DNA of 64,000 nt from Pseudomonas chlororaphis (GTDB taxonomy: Bacteria > Pseudomonadota > Gammaproteobacteria > Pseudomonadales > Pseudomonadaceae): positions 2,356,001 through 2,420,000 of the forward strand of contig NZ_MOAL01000004.1 of the NCBI RefSeq assembly GCF_003731765.1, in the 5' to 3' direction. Below, piece after piece: positions 1 through 8,672 of the stretch; the first letter of the stretch is position 1; each line of letters begins with the position of its first letter. A model generated the notes under the pieces. The model was not told the DNA's origin and did no database searches. It saw only the letters and a list, made by a program, of their open reading frames with translations. A program made the position numbers and the translations under genes.

Positions 1-97
1 ATAACCACATTTGTGCAAAAAACCAGAAACCTCCGGCAAAACAATTAATGGCCGACGGCGGCCGACGCCGTGAACACCGCCGTAGTAAATGCCAGGC

Positions 98-126
98 AAA
101 AAAAACGCCACTCAATGAGTGGCGTT
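98..126 (-). terminator. Rho-independent terminator of mqo
   Basis: On the minus strand a perfect 9-bp stem (ACGCCACTC / GAGTGGCGT) with a short ATT loop is followed directly by eight T residues. It lies about 65 bp past the mqo stop codon and is a textbook intrinsic terminator. Confidence 0.85.
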
Positions 127-190
127 CTTTCACAGCGGCAACAAGCCGCCGGCGACTTCCCAGGCAACCGCAGTTGCCCAAGGCCTTGGC

Positions 191-1840
191 TTACAACGCC
201 ATGTCGGTCGCAGCGTTGCTTTCACGCTCAGCCTTGGGCTGGGCGGCGGCAGGTTGTGCCGGAGCAGCCTGGCCGTTAACGGCTGGCGGTGGTGTCAGTT
301 GCAGGACCTGGCTGGTGTAAGCCCATTCTTGTGCAACTTTTTCCGGGCTGTCGTTCAGCTTGGTGCCGTAGCTCGGGACGATCTGGTGCAGCTTGGCTTG
401 CCACTCAGGCGTCGCGACTTTGTCTTTGAAGACCTTTTCCAGCACGTTCAGCATGATCGGTGCAGCGGTCGAAGCGCCTGGCGATGCGCCCAACAGACCG
501 GCGATGCTGCCGTCCTGGGAAGCCACGATCTCGGTGCCCAGTTTCAGCACGCCGCCCTTCTCTTCGTCACGCTTGATGATCTGCACGCGCTGACCGGCCT
601 GCCACAGACGCCAGTCTTCAGCCTTGGCGTTCGGGAAGTATTCCTTCAGGGCGTTGAGGCGGTCTTCATCAGACAGCATCAGCTGGCCAGCCAGGTACTC
701 CACCAACGGGTATTCCTTGATGCCGACTTTGGTCATCGGCCAGAAGTTGTGGGTGGTGGTGGTGGTCAGCAGGTCCAGGTACGAACCTTCCTTGAGGAAC
801 TTGGTGGAGAAGGTCGCGAATGGGCCAAACAGGATCACGCGCTTGCCATCCAGCACACGGGTGTCCAGGTGCGGAACCGACATCGGCGGTGCGCCCACCG
901 AGGCTTTACCGTAGGCCTTGGCCAGGTGCAGGTCGGCAATGCTTGGGTTCTCGGTCACCAGGAACGAGCCGCCCACTGGGAAACCGGCGTATTCCTTGGC
1001 TTCGGCAATGCCCGACTTCTGCAGCAGGTGCAGCGCACCGCCACCGGCACCGATAAACAGGAACTTGGCGTCGGTCTGGGTTTCAGTACCGTCTTTCAGG
1101 TTCTTGTAGGTCACGCGCCACGAGCCGTCTTCATTGCGCTCGATGTCTTGCACTTCGCTCGACAGTTTCAGGGCGAAGTTCGGCTGGGCTTGCAGGTGAG
1201 CGACGAACTGACGAGTGATCTCGCCGAAGTTGACGTCGGTACCGATCGGGCTCCAGGTGGCCGCGATTTTCTGGTTCGGGTCACGCCCTTCCATCATCAG
1301 CGGAACCCACTTCTTGATCTGAACCGGGTCTTCGGAGTACTGCATGCCGCTGAACAGCGGGCTGGCTTGCAGGGCCTCGTAGCGTTTCTTGAGGAACTTG
1401 ATGTTGTCGTCGCCCCACACGAAGCTCATGTGCGGTGTCGAGTTGATGAACGAGCGCGGGTTCTTCAGCACGTCGTTCTTGACCTGCCAGGACCAGAACT
1501 GACGGGAGATCTGGAAGGCTTCGTTGATTTCAACGGCCTTGGGGATCTCGACTTTGCCGTTGGCATCTTCCGGGGTGTAGTTCAACTCGGCCAGGGCGGA
1601 GTGACCGGTACCGGCGTTGTTCCAGCCGTTGGAGCTTTCCTGGGCGACGCCATCCAGGCGCTCGACCATCTCCATCGACCAGCTCGGCTCCAGCTCATTG
1701 AGCCAGACGCCCAGGGTGGAGCTCATGATGCCCCCGCCGATCAACAGCACATCGACCTTTTTTGTCTCAGCAGCGTACGAGGACGAGAACCCTATCGTCA
1801 TCGCCAGGCCCAGGAGGGCCGTGTTCACTTTTTTCAACAT
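191..1840 (-). CDS. mqo: Malate:quinone oxidoreductase
   Basis: This 549-residue FAD enzyme oxidises L-malate to oxaloacetate and passes electrons to the quinone pool, a peripheral-membrane TCA-cycle step that in pseudomonads complements or replaces NAD malate dehydrogenase. The dinucleotide-binding glycine motif GGGIMSS is at residues 35-41, followed by the family-typical stretch around ESSNGWNNAGTGHS. The N-terminus (residues 1-24) is hydrophobic and ends SSYAA, so it looks like a signal or anchor segment, as in other Pseudomonas Mqo proteins. The last 30 residues are an Ala/Pro/Gln-rich tail beyond the catalytic core. Length and motifs are normal for the family. The gene stands alone, with its own terminator. 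The family call is firm; the membrane topology of the N-terminus is inferred. Confidence 0.95.
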   Translation of the reverse strand: MLKKVNTALLGLAMTIGFSSSYAAETKKVDVLLIGGGIMSSTLGVWLNELEPSWSMEMVERLDGVAQESSNGWNNAGTGHSALAELNYTPEDANGKVEIPKAVEINEAFQISRQFWSWQVKNDVLKNPRSFINSTPHMSFVWGDDNIKFLKKRYEALQASPLFSGMQYSEDPVQIKKWVPLMMEGRDPNQKIAATWSPIGTDVNFGEITRQFVAHLQAQPNFALKLSSEVQDIERNEDGSWRVTYKNLKDGTETQTDAKFLFIGAGGGALHLLQKSGIAEAKEYAGFPVGGSFLVTENPSIADLHLAKAYGKASVGAPPMSVPHLDTRVLDGKRVILFGPFATFSTKFLKEGSYLDLLTTTTTHNFWPMTKVGIKEYPLVEYLAGQLMLSDEDRLNALKEYFPNAKAEDWRLWQAGQRVQIIKRDEEKGGVLKLGTEIVASQDGSIAGLLGASPGASTAAPIMLNVLEKVFKDKVATPEWQAKLHQIVPSYGTKLNDSPEKVAQEWAYTSQVLQLTPPPAVNGQAAPAQPAAAQPKAERESNAATDMAL

Positions 1841-2547
1841 AATTGTAATTACCTACGATAGAACGCCATCCGCCCCTGCCGCCTTGCTGATGGGGGTGTT
1901 CCCGACACATGCCGAACAACGCAATGGATCGTGGACGCCCTCACTGCACAAAACTGCACGGTGGGCACACAAGGCCGACATGACACACTCGACCTCACTT
2001 TTATGTCGCTCCTGCGCTGACTTCTTATTCGTATTGGCTTCAGCTACTTGAGTGACATGAATTCTTCTTGATACGTCGGCGACGCCGGACGTGAACCGGG
2101 CTGGCCCGGCCACTGCGGCCTTCCTCATCCTGCGCCAACGGGCGGCGCAACTGCCGTGGAAACAGTCTAGCCGGTCGTCGAGCGACTGACCGGGGACACC
2201 CGAGGAAAGCCGAAGAACACTGTTCGGTCATGCTGCGACCGTGGATTCGGCGCGCATTTTTGCACAGAAAAAGAATCGGTTCAGCAGAATAATCCGACTA
2301 AGACGCTTGGGCACTCCCCGTCCGCCCGGCAGCCGCCACCGACAGATGGCAAAAGGCCCTACCCGATTGCTGGCAGAACAGCAGGCGATCAGCACGGCAC
2401 TGCTGCAACAGGCGCATACAGCAGGCGCCAACCCCCATCATTCAGGGCCCCGGGCCCGGCCACGCGGGCGCCGAACGGGTGGCATGGTTTCTGCGTTATC
2501 GCCCCTGGCCCGATCCGGGCCCTGCCGATTAACCACCGAGGCTTTGC
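1841..2547. other. Non-coding gap between divergent mqo and the M20 hydrolase
   Basis: This is 707 bp of mixed composition between two divergent genes. Both promoters must lie here. Short open frames exist on both strands (for example near 1853-2128 minus) but have no convincing ribosome site, domain or codon pattern. I see no RNA gene or clear operator. Confidence 0.5.
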
Positions 2548-3903
2548 ATGAAACACTCCCCGCTCACCCTGGCGATCAGCGCCGGACTGCTGATCACCCC
2601 CTGGCTGGCGGGCAACGCCCACGCCGCCAACGTCGACCCCCAGCGCCTGCAGGTGCTGGAGCAGGACATTCAGAAAGCCACGCCGCAACTGATCGAGCTG
2701 CGCCATGACATCCACCAGCACCCGGAGCTGGGCAACCGTGAAGTGCGCACCGCCAAGCGGGTGGCCGAGCGCCTGCGCCAGTTGGGCCTGGAGGTGCAGA
2801 CCGAGGTCGGGCACACCGGCGTGGTCGGCGTGCTGCGCGGTGGCAAGCCGGGGCCGGTGGTGGCAATCCGTTCCGAGTTGGACGCACTGCCGGTGACCGA
2901 GCAGACCGGCCTGCCCTACGCCTCCCGCGTAACCCAGGCCTACAGCGGCAACGACTTCAGCCAAGCGGGGAAAACCGTCGGTGTAATGCACGCCTGTGGC
3001 CACGACGCGCACATCGCCATTGTGCTGGGGGTGGCCGAGGTGCTGGCCGCGCACAAAGACAGCCTGCCGGGCACGGTGAAGTTCATTTTCCAGCCGGCCG
3101 AGGAAGGCGTACCCGTGGGGGAAACCGGTGGCGCGCGGCTGATGATCGAGCAAGGCGTGCTGGCCAACCCGGCCCCCGAGGCGATCTTCGGCCTGCACGT
3201 CGGCCCGGGCGTGTCCGGCAGCCTGTCGGTGAGTCGGCAACGCACCACCGCGGCCTCGGACAATTTTGTCGCCACCATCAAGGGCGAACAGACCCACGGT
3301 GCGTTCCCCTGGGCCGGGATCGACCCCTTCCCGCTGGCCGCGCAGATCATCCTCGGCTGGCAGACCATTGCCAGCCGCCAGATGAACCTGGTGGCCCTGC
3401 CGGCGCCGGTGATTTCCGTGGGCAAGATCGACGCCGGGGTCCGCAGCAACATCATCCCCGCCGAGGTGCGCCTGGAAGGCACCCTGAGAACCCTCAGCGA
3501 CGCCCAGCGCGACGATGTGGTCGCCCGCCTGCAACGCACCGCCAGCAAGATCGCGGAAAGCGCCGGGGCCAGCGCCACGGTAGAGATCCTGCCCGGCAGC
3601 TACCCGGCCGGCTATAACAACACCGACCTGGTGGATAAGCTGTTGCCGGAGCTGCAAGCCTCGTCCAAGGGGCCGGTAAGCCTCGGCACCGGGGTCTATG
3701 CGGCCGACGATTTTGCCGAATATTCGCGACGCATTCCGGCGCTGTTCTTCGGCCTGGGCGTCACCCCCGAAGGCACCGACCCGGCCAAGGCCTGGCCCAA
3801 CCATTCCCCCAAATTCCTGGTGGATGACCAGGCCCTGCCCGTGGGCGTACGCGCCTTGGCGCGGGTGACCCTGACCTACTTGGCGAACAACGGCTACAAA
3901 TAG
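2548..3903 (+). CDS. Exported M20 family amidohydrolase
   Basis: This is a zinc-dependent amidohydrolase of the M20D type (hippurate, IAA-amino acid and N-acyl amino acid hydrolases), 451 residues. A Sec signal peptide ends near residue 26 (GNAHA followed by ANVDP), so it should act in the periplasm, unlike most cytoplasmic relatives. Metal-ligand motifs are visible: HACGHDAH near residues 148-155, FQPAEE near 181-186, GLHV near 218 and WPNHSPKF near the C-terminus. The usual RADMDALP block reads RSELDALPV here. A dimerisation domain lies between about residues 230 and 340. It converges with the TonB-dependent receptor 55 bp downstream; whether the two work on the same compound is only a guess. 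The exact amide substrate cannot be read from sequence. Confidence 0.88.
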   Translation: MKHSPLTLAISAGLLITPWLAGNAHAANVDPQRLQVLEQDIQKATPQLIELRHDIHQHPELGNREVRTAKRVAERLRQLGLEVQTEVGHTGVVGVLRGGKPGPVVAIRSELDALPVTEQTGLPYASRVTQAYSGNDFSQAGKTVGVMHACGHDAHIAIVLGVAEVLAAHKDSLPGTVKFIFQPAEEGVPVGETGGARLMIEQGVLANPAPEAIFGLHVGPGVSGSLSVSRQRTTAASDNFVATIKGEQTHGAFPWAGIDPFPLAAQIILGWQTIASRQMNLVALPAPVISVGKIDAGVRSNIIPAEVRLEGTLRTLSDAQRDDVVARLQRTASKIAESAGASATVEILPGSYPAGYNNTDLVDKLLPELQASSKGPVSLGTGVYAADDFAEYSRRIPALFFGLGVTPEGTDPAKAWPNHSPKFLVDDQALPVGVRALARVTLTYLANNGYK

Positions 3904-3955
3904 CCCCGAGCAGGCCGGCGTAGCGCACACCAGGTGCGTCACGCACGGCCTGGGG
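3904..3955. terminator. Hairpin between convergent genes
   Basis: CAGGCCG (3911-3917) pairs with CGGCCTG (3946-3952). The outer CCCC/GGGG can extend the stem and a GCGCAC/GTGCGT stem nests inside. There is no T-run on either side, so it is a candidate bidirectional terminator or mRNA 3' end structure between the hydrolase and the receptor gene. Confidence 0.4.
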
Positions 3956-3958
3956 TGA

Positions 3959-6193
3959 TCAGAAGTGCGTGGTCACGCTCATGCCATAGGTCCGTCGATC
4001 GCCCCGGGCATCCCAGGCAATGTCGAAGGGCAGCGGCACCGAGTCGGTCTTGTACTGCTTGTCGGTGAGGTTGTTGACGTAGGCGGTCAGGTCCAGGTCT
4101 TGTTGCCCACCGAAGTGGTAAGTGGCGCTGGCATTGCCCAGGGTGTAGCCGCCTTGGGACACGCTGTGATCCTCCTGCGCCGTCGGCAGGAAGAACATCC
4201 GGCTCTGGTAGCGCCAGTCAGTGCCGAAGTTGAGGCTGTCACCGCCTTGCAGGGGCACCCGGTACGCCGCGCCAACCGCCAGGGTGCGTGCCGGTGAACG
4301 GGCAATGCGGTTGCCGGAGTAATCCACGCCACCGGAGACAAAGTCCTGCAACTCGGTGTGCAGCAGGCCGAGGGAGGCGTTCAGGTGCAGGTTGGCCAAG
4401 GGCAGCGCCTCCAGTTCGAACTCCGCACCGCGAATCACCCCTTGGCCACTGTTGGTCAAGAGTGAAACCACCTGGCCGTTACGCACCGACACGGCGTTCA
4501 CCTGGATGTCCGAATAGTCGTAGTAGAAGACGTTGGCGTTGGCCGTCAGGCGCTCATCGAACCACTCGCTCTTGATCCCCAGTTCATAGGCATCGACGTT
4601 CTCTGGCGCCACTACCGTGGCCTCGGCCTGGACCTGGGCACCGCCGCTGAAACCGCCGGAGCGGAAGCCCTTGGCGTAGCGGAAATACACCCGCGCGTTG
4701 TCATTGAGCTGGTACTCGGGGGTGAAGTCGTAGGTGAGCTTGTTCCAGGTGCGTTTTTCATCCTGGGCCACGGTGGTCGCTAGGGTGCCGGTGTAGTTTT
4801 TCCACCAGTCACCGCTGCTGCCGAACGACACATCCGCCGCGCTTGGCGCCGCCACCCGCTGCAGGTCGATGTCCTTGGTTTCACGGGTCCAGCGCAGCCC
4901 GGCGGTCAGGCTCAGGTTGTCGGTGGCCCGCCAGGTGCTGCTGCCGAACAGCGCGACGCTGTCGGTGCTTTGATCGATGCGGGTCTTGCCGTAATCGGCC
5001 ACGCCGAATGCCTGGTTGTAGGCGGTGGGCAACAAGGCACTGCTGGACTGGCTGTCCAGTTGCTCATGGAACAAGTGGGTGCCGACGATCCAGCTCACGT
5101 CCTGGTCCTTGGACGACGATAGGCGCAACTCTTGAGAGACCTGTTGCCAGTGATCGTCGGAGTAGGAACGGCCGAATTCATAGATGCTCATGTTCGGTCC
5201 CTGGGCTCGCTCCGTGACATTGTCGAAGGCGGTGATCGAATCCAGTTGCAAGTTCCCCAGGTCCCACTTCAAGGCCAGTTGCAGGCCGTAATGCTCAATC
5301 AGGTCCTGGGCCTTGCCGGTGAACGCCGCTTCGTCAGTGTCCGGTTTGGGGGCGGGGCCGAACAGCGTGCTGCCGCCTGGCCCGGCGCCCCAAGCCCGGG
5401 TGGCGATGCCTTGGCCCTTGTAGTCACGGCCATGCAATTGCAGGGTGGCCTGCAGGTCGTCGTTGATCTTGGCCAGCAGTTGCAGGCGTACCGCCTGGTC
5501 GTGGAGATCACCTACCGTGTGCCCGTCCACCTGGTTCTTCAATTGACCGTCGCTGCTCTGGTCGATGAAGGCCACACGGGCGGCCAGGCGATCCTCCACC
5601 AGCGGCGCGCCATAGGCCCCTTCGTAAATCCGCGAGTTGTAGTTGCCGGCGTCCACCTTGAAATACCCATCGGCGCTGTCCAGGGTCGGCTTTCGCGAGA
5701 CGAAGTTGATGGCGCCACCGGTGGTGTTCTTGCCCCACAGGGTGCCCTGGGGGCCGCGCAAGATCTCCACCCGCTCCATGTCATACAGCGGGAAACCGGT
5801 GGCCACATGGGGATCGATGTACACGTCATCGGTGTAGATGCCCACGGGGTAGACCGTGGTCGAGGCCATGTCGCCGGAGCCCATGCCACGGATGTACCAG
5901 CGCGGACGCTGATGCCCGGCGAACTCCGGGGCGATGGCATTGGGCACATTTCTCAAGGCCTTGCCGGCGCTGAAGCCGCCGCCGGTATTGACGATGTCGT
6001 CGGCACTGACCGCCGACACGGCGGCCGGCACATCCTGCACCGACTCTTCGCGCTTCTGCGCGGTCACCGTCACAGTGGGCAAGGCGTCGCTGCTGGCAGC
6101 CTGTTCCGGGGGCGCCTCTGCCGCCTGGGCCTGCAAGGTGATCAGGCTGGCAATGACCCAGGCCAGTTTATTAAGGGGAAGGTGGGGAGACAT
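3959..6193 (-). CDS. TonB-dependent outer-membrane receptor
   Basis: This 744-residue outer-membrane receptor imports a ligand with energy from TonB-ExbBD. After a signal peptide (ending near LQAQAAEA) comes a TonB box-like TVTVTAQKREESVQ, a plug domain with the RGPQGTLWGKNTTGGAIN signature, and a long beta-barrel ending in aromatic THF. The start was placed at the ATG at 6193 rather than 20 codons upstream, because it begins a good signal peptide and is preceded by a GAGGA ribosome site. The barrel resembles the broad family common in Proteobacteria for organic substrates rather than a named siderophore receptor, and it has no FecA-type signalling extension. The substrate is unknown. No TonB genes or sigma/anti-sigma pair are adjacent. 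Confidence 0.9.
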   Translation of the reverse strand: MSPHLPLNKLAWVIASLITLQAQAAEAPPEQAASSDALPTVTVTAQKREESVQDVPAAVSAVSADDIVNTGGGFSAGKALRNVPNAIAPEFAGHQRPRWYIRGMGSGDMASTTVYPVGIYTDDVYIDPHVATGFPLYDMERVEILRGPQGTLWGKNTTGGAINFVSRKPTLDSADGYFKVDAGNYNSRIYEGAYGAPLVEDRLAARVAFIDQSSDGQLKNQVDGHTVGDLHDQAVRLQLLAKINDDLQATLQLHGRDYKGQGIATRAWGAGPGGSTLFGPAPKPDTDEAAFTGKAQDLIEHYGLQLALKWDLGNLQLDSITAFDNVTERAQGPNMSIYEFGRSYSDDHWQQVSQELRLSSSKDQDVSWIVGTHLFHEQLDSQSSSALLPTAYNQAFGVADYGKTRIDQSTDSVALFGSSTWRATDNLSLTAGLRWTRETKDIDLQRVAAPSAADVSFGSSGDWWKNYTGTLATTVAQDEKRTWNKLTYDFTPEYQLNDNARVYFRYAKGFRSGGFSGGAQVQAEATVVAPENVDAYELGIKSEWFDERLTANANVFYYDYSDIQVNAVSVRNGQVVSLLTNSGQGVIRGAEFELEALPLANLHLNASLGLLHTELQDFVSGGVDYSGNRIARSPARTLAVGAAYRVPLQGGDSLNFGTDWRYQSRMFFLPTAQEDHSVSQGGYTLGNASATYHFGGQQDLDLTAYVNNLTDKQYKTDSVPLPFDIAWDARGDRRTYGMSVTTHF

Positions 6194-6519
6194 CAGGTTG
6201 GATTCCTCAGGCCGGCGCGAAGTGCGCTGTACCGGCCTCGGTGCAACGTCCACGCCAAAAATCCAGGTCCTTGATTTACAAGATATTTAGTCTGTTTTCC
6301 CACCTCGACCAGGCCGTACTTGCTGCACAGGCAGCAAGGCAACAACAGCCGTTGCTGCCCATCGAGCAAGCATCCTCTCGAGCACCTATACCCGGCGTCG
6401 ACCAATGATTCCGGGGCTCTGGTTAGCTGCAACGCACACTTGCGTGTAAGCACAGCGAGCATTTTTTGCCAAGTTATTTAGTTTCTGATTTTTTTCATTT
6501 GGGGCCCCTTCCAGTAATG

Positions 6520-6546
6520 ATTCTTACTACGAGAATGGATATTCTC
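6520..6546. promoter_or_regulatory. Candidate operator upstream of pectate lyase
   Basis: Three alternating pentamers occur: ATTCT (6520-6524), AGAAT (6532-6536) and ATTCT (6541-6545). The last two are part of a perfect GAGAAT-GGAT-ATTCTC palindrome (6531-6546). It lies about 110 bp before the pectate lyase start. The binding protein is unknown; the sequence does not match the KdgR consensus well and resembles a Fur site only loosely. Confidence 0.35.
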
Positions 6547-6631
6547 CCCTGCAGCGGGCGCCCAACTCGCTTCAGTGGAGAAGGAACGTCCGCTTATGGA
6601 AACGCAGTATCTGCTGCGTGACCGACTCAAT

Positions 6632-6652
6632 TTAATCTAAGGATCAGATTAA
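6632..6652 (+). promoter_or_regulatory. Hairpin presenting the pectate lyase ribosome site in its loop
   Basis: A perfect 7-bp inverted repeat TTAATCT / AGATTAA encloses the 7-nt loop AAGGATC, which contains the Shine-Dalgarno sequence AAGGA. The ATG follows 2 nt after the stem, at 6655. The geometry suggests a translational switch or mRNA-stabilising element, or a protein-binding site; which one is not known. Confidence 0.5.
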
Positions 6653-6654
6653 TT

Positions 6655-7797
6655 ATGGTGAAGTCTTCAAAGACCGCGTCTTGCAAAATCGCCGGTGGCC
6701 TTCTCGGTTCACTCCTGCTTGCCAGCGTCCCTGCACATGCCGCCGATATCTGGCTGGATGTAGCAACCACGGGCTGGGCCACGCAGAACGGCGGCACCAA
6801 AGGCGGCTCCCGCGCCGCGGCTAACAACATCTACACCGTTAAAAACGCCGCTGAACTGAAAACCGCCCTGGCGGCTTCGGTAGGCACCAACGGCCGCATC
6901 ATCAAGATCACCGGGATCATCGACGTCAGTGAAGGCAAGGCCTACACCAACACCGCGGACATGAAAAAACGCGGCCGTCTGGACATCCCCGGCAAGACCA
7001 CCATCGTGGGCACCAGCAGCACTGCAGAGATCCGCGAGGGTTTCTTCTATGCCAAGGAAAACGACGTAATCATCCGCAACCTGACCATCGAGAACCCGTG
7101 GGATCCGGAGCCTATCTGGGATGCCAACGACGGCAGCGCCGGTAACTGGAACTCGGAATACGACGGCCTGACCATCGAAGGCGCCAACAACGTGTGGGTC
7201 GACCATGTCACCTTCACCGACGGCCGCCGCACCGATGATCAGAACGGCACCGCCAACGGGCGTCCGAAACAGCACCACGACGGTGCCCTGGACGTGAAGA
7301 ACGGCGCCAACTACGTGACCATTTCGTACACGGCGTTCAAGTCCCACGAGAAGAACAACCTGATCGGCTCCAGCGACAGCCGGACCACCGATGATGGCAA
7401 GCTCAAGGTCACCATCCATAACAGCTTGTTTGAAAACATCTCCGCCCGTGCGCCGCGCGTACGTTTCGGCCAGGTGCACCTGTACAACAACTACCACGTG
7501 GGCAGCACCAGCCATAAGGTCTACCCGTTCTCCTACGCCCACGGCGTGGGCAAGAGCTCGAAGATCTTCTCCGAGAAAAACGCGTTCGAGATCAGCGGCA
7601 TCAGCGGCTGTGACAAGATCGCCGGCGATTACGGTGGCAGTGTTTATCTTGACAGCGGTTCGACCCTCAACGGCACGGCATTGAGCTGCAAATGGAGCAC
7701 CAGCATCGGCTGGACCCCGCCTTACAGCTACAACCCATTGGCAGCCGACAAAGTCGCTGCTGACGTCAAGGCCAAGGCCGGCGCCGGCAAGATCTGA
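6655..7797 (+). CDS. pel: Secreted pectate lyase, polysaccharide lyase family 1
   Basis: This enzyme cleaves de-esterified pectin (polygalacturonate) by beta-elimination with calcium, the soft-rot activity of P. viridiflava/marginalis-type strains. It has 380 residues with a Sec signal peptide cut near AHA29. The right-handed beta-helix hallmarks are present: VWVDHVTF at about residues 180-187, and the catalytic-arginine block RAPRVRFGQVHLYNN at about 266-280. Mature length and motifs fit the PL1 enzymes secreted by type II systems. It sits just upstream, across a repeat array, of a full type II secretion locus, which is a plausible export route, though no targeting signal can be read. A GAAA-loop terminator follows. 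Translation may be controlled by the hairpin over its ribosome site. Confidence 0.95.
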   Translation: MVKSSKTASCKIAGGLLGSLLLASVPAHAADIWLDVATTGWATQNGGTKGGSRAAANNIYTVKNAAELKTALAASVGTNGRIIKITGIIDVSEGKAYTNTADMKKRGRLDIPGKTTIVGTSSTAEIREGFFYAKENDVIIRNLTIENPWDPEPIWDANDGSAGNWNSEYDGLTIEGANNVWVDHVTFTDGRRTDDQNGTANGRPKQHHDGALDVKNGANYVTISYTAFKSHEKNNLIGSSDSRTTDDGKLKVTIHNSLFENISARAPRVRFGQVHLYNNYHVGSTSHKVYPFSYAHGVGKSSKIFSEKNAFEISGISGCDKIAGDYGGSVYLDSGSTLNGTALSCKWSTSIGWTPPYSYNPLAADKVAADVKAKAGAGKI

Positions 7798-7822
7798 TCT
7801 AGCCGCGTAACACCGTAAAACC

Positions 7823-7846
7823 AAAGCCCTCGGAAACGAGGGCTTT
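7823..7846 (+). terminator. Terminator of pectate lyase
   Basis: A perfect 10-bp stem AAAGCCCTCG / CGAGGGCTTT closes on a stable GAAA tetraloop 25 bp after the stop codon. The T-run is short, but the stem itself ends in TTT. Confidence 0.75.
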
Positions 7847-7852
7847 GTCGTT

Positions 7853-8640
7853 GTGGGAGCCGGCTTGCCGGCGATGGGGCCCTTGAAATCGTTATCGCTG
7901 GCAAGCCAGCGCCTACACCGGGTGGGGCGTCCGTGGCGGCATTCCCATACTCTGCGTCACCCTGCTCGATGGCACGGCCAACACAATCCCTTTGTAGGAA
8001 GCCGGCTTGCCGGCGATGGGGCTCTTGAAATCGCTATCGCTGGCAAGCCAGCTCCTACACGGCTTGGGGTTGGCGGAGCGTCTGTGGCGGCATTCCCGCG
8101 CTCTGCGTCACCTGCGCGATGGAGCGGCTTGCACGATCCCTCTGTAGGAGCCGGCTTGCCGGCGATGGCGTCCTTGAAATCGCTATCGCTGGCAAGCCAG
8201 CTCCTACACGGGTTGGGGTTGGCGGAGCGTCCGTGGCGGCATTCCCACGCTCTGCGTCACCTGCGCAATGGCACGGCCAACACACTCCCTCTGTAGGAGC
8301 CGGCTTGCCGGCGATGGGGCCCTTGAAATCGCTATCGCTGGCAAGCCAGCTCCTACACAGGGTGGAGCATCCGTGGCGGCATTCCCGCGCTCTGCGTCAC
8401 CTTACGCAATGGCACGGCCAACACAATCCTCCTGTAGGAGCCGGCTTGCCGGCGATGGCGTCCTTAAAATCGCTATCGCTGGCAAGCCAGCTCCTACACA
8501 GGGTGGAGCGTCCGTGGCGGCATTCCCACGCTCTGCGTCACCTGCTCGATGGCACGGCCAACACACTCCCTCTGTAGGAGCCGGCTTGCCGGCGATGGGG
8601 CCCTTGAAATCGCTATCGCTGGCAAGCCAGCGCCTACACA
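7853..8640. repeat. Tandem array of six REPIN units (array 1)
   Basis: Six copies begin near 7855, 7996, 8144, 8294, 8433 and 8574, with a period of about 139-150 bp. Each has a left arm GTAGGAGCCGGCTTGCCGGC, about 20 bp of centre, and a right arm GCTGGCAAGCCAGCTCCTAC, forming an imperfect hairpin. The spacers between hairpins are also repeated (around GTGGCGGCATTCCC and CTCTGCGTCACC), so the array grew by duplication of whole units. Open frames across it on both strands are artefacts of the repeat. It separates the pectate lyase from the secretion locus. Confidence 0.92.
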
Positions 8641-8672
8641 GGGAGGGGTTTGGCGGAGCGTCCGTGAAAGAT

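Larger units (their letters stand above)
6194..6654. other. Regulatory gap between the TonB receptor and pectate lyase
   Basis: This 461-bp region separates two divergent genes and turns AT-rich over its right half. It holds a GGGGCCCC palindrome at 6501-6508, three alternating ATTCT/AGAAT half-sites (6520-6545), a CGCAG/CTGCG hairpin (6603-6618) and the start-proximal hairpin described separately. No coding signal is convincing. Confidence 0.5.

Noticed and set aside
119..1861. A 580-residue plus-strand open frame opposite mqo
   Set aside because: Antisense shadow of a firmly identified gene; such long shadows are common at this GC bias.
1853..2231. Two minus-strand small open frames upstream of mqo
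   Set aside because: No ribosome site, Arg/Ser-rich shadow composition and overlap with each other.
7853..8640. CRISPR array
   Set aside because: Repeats are about 140 bp units with inverted arms and the spacers are themselves repeated; no cas genes.
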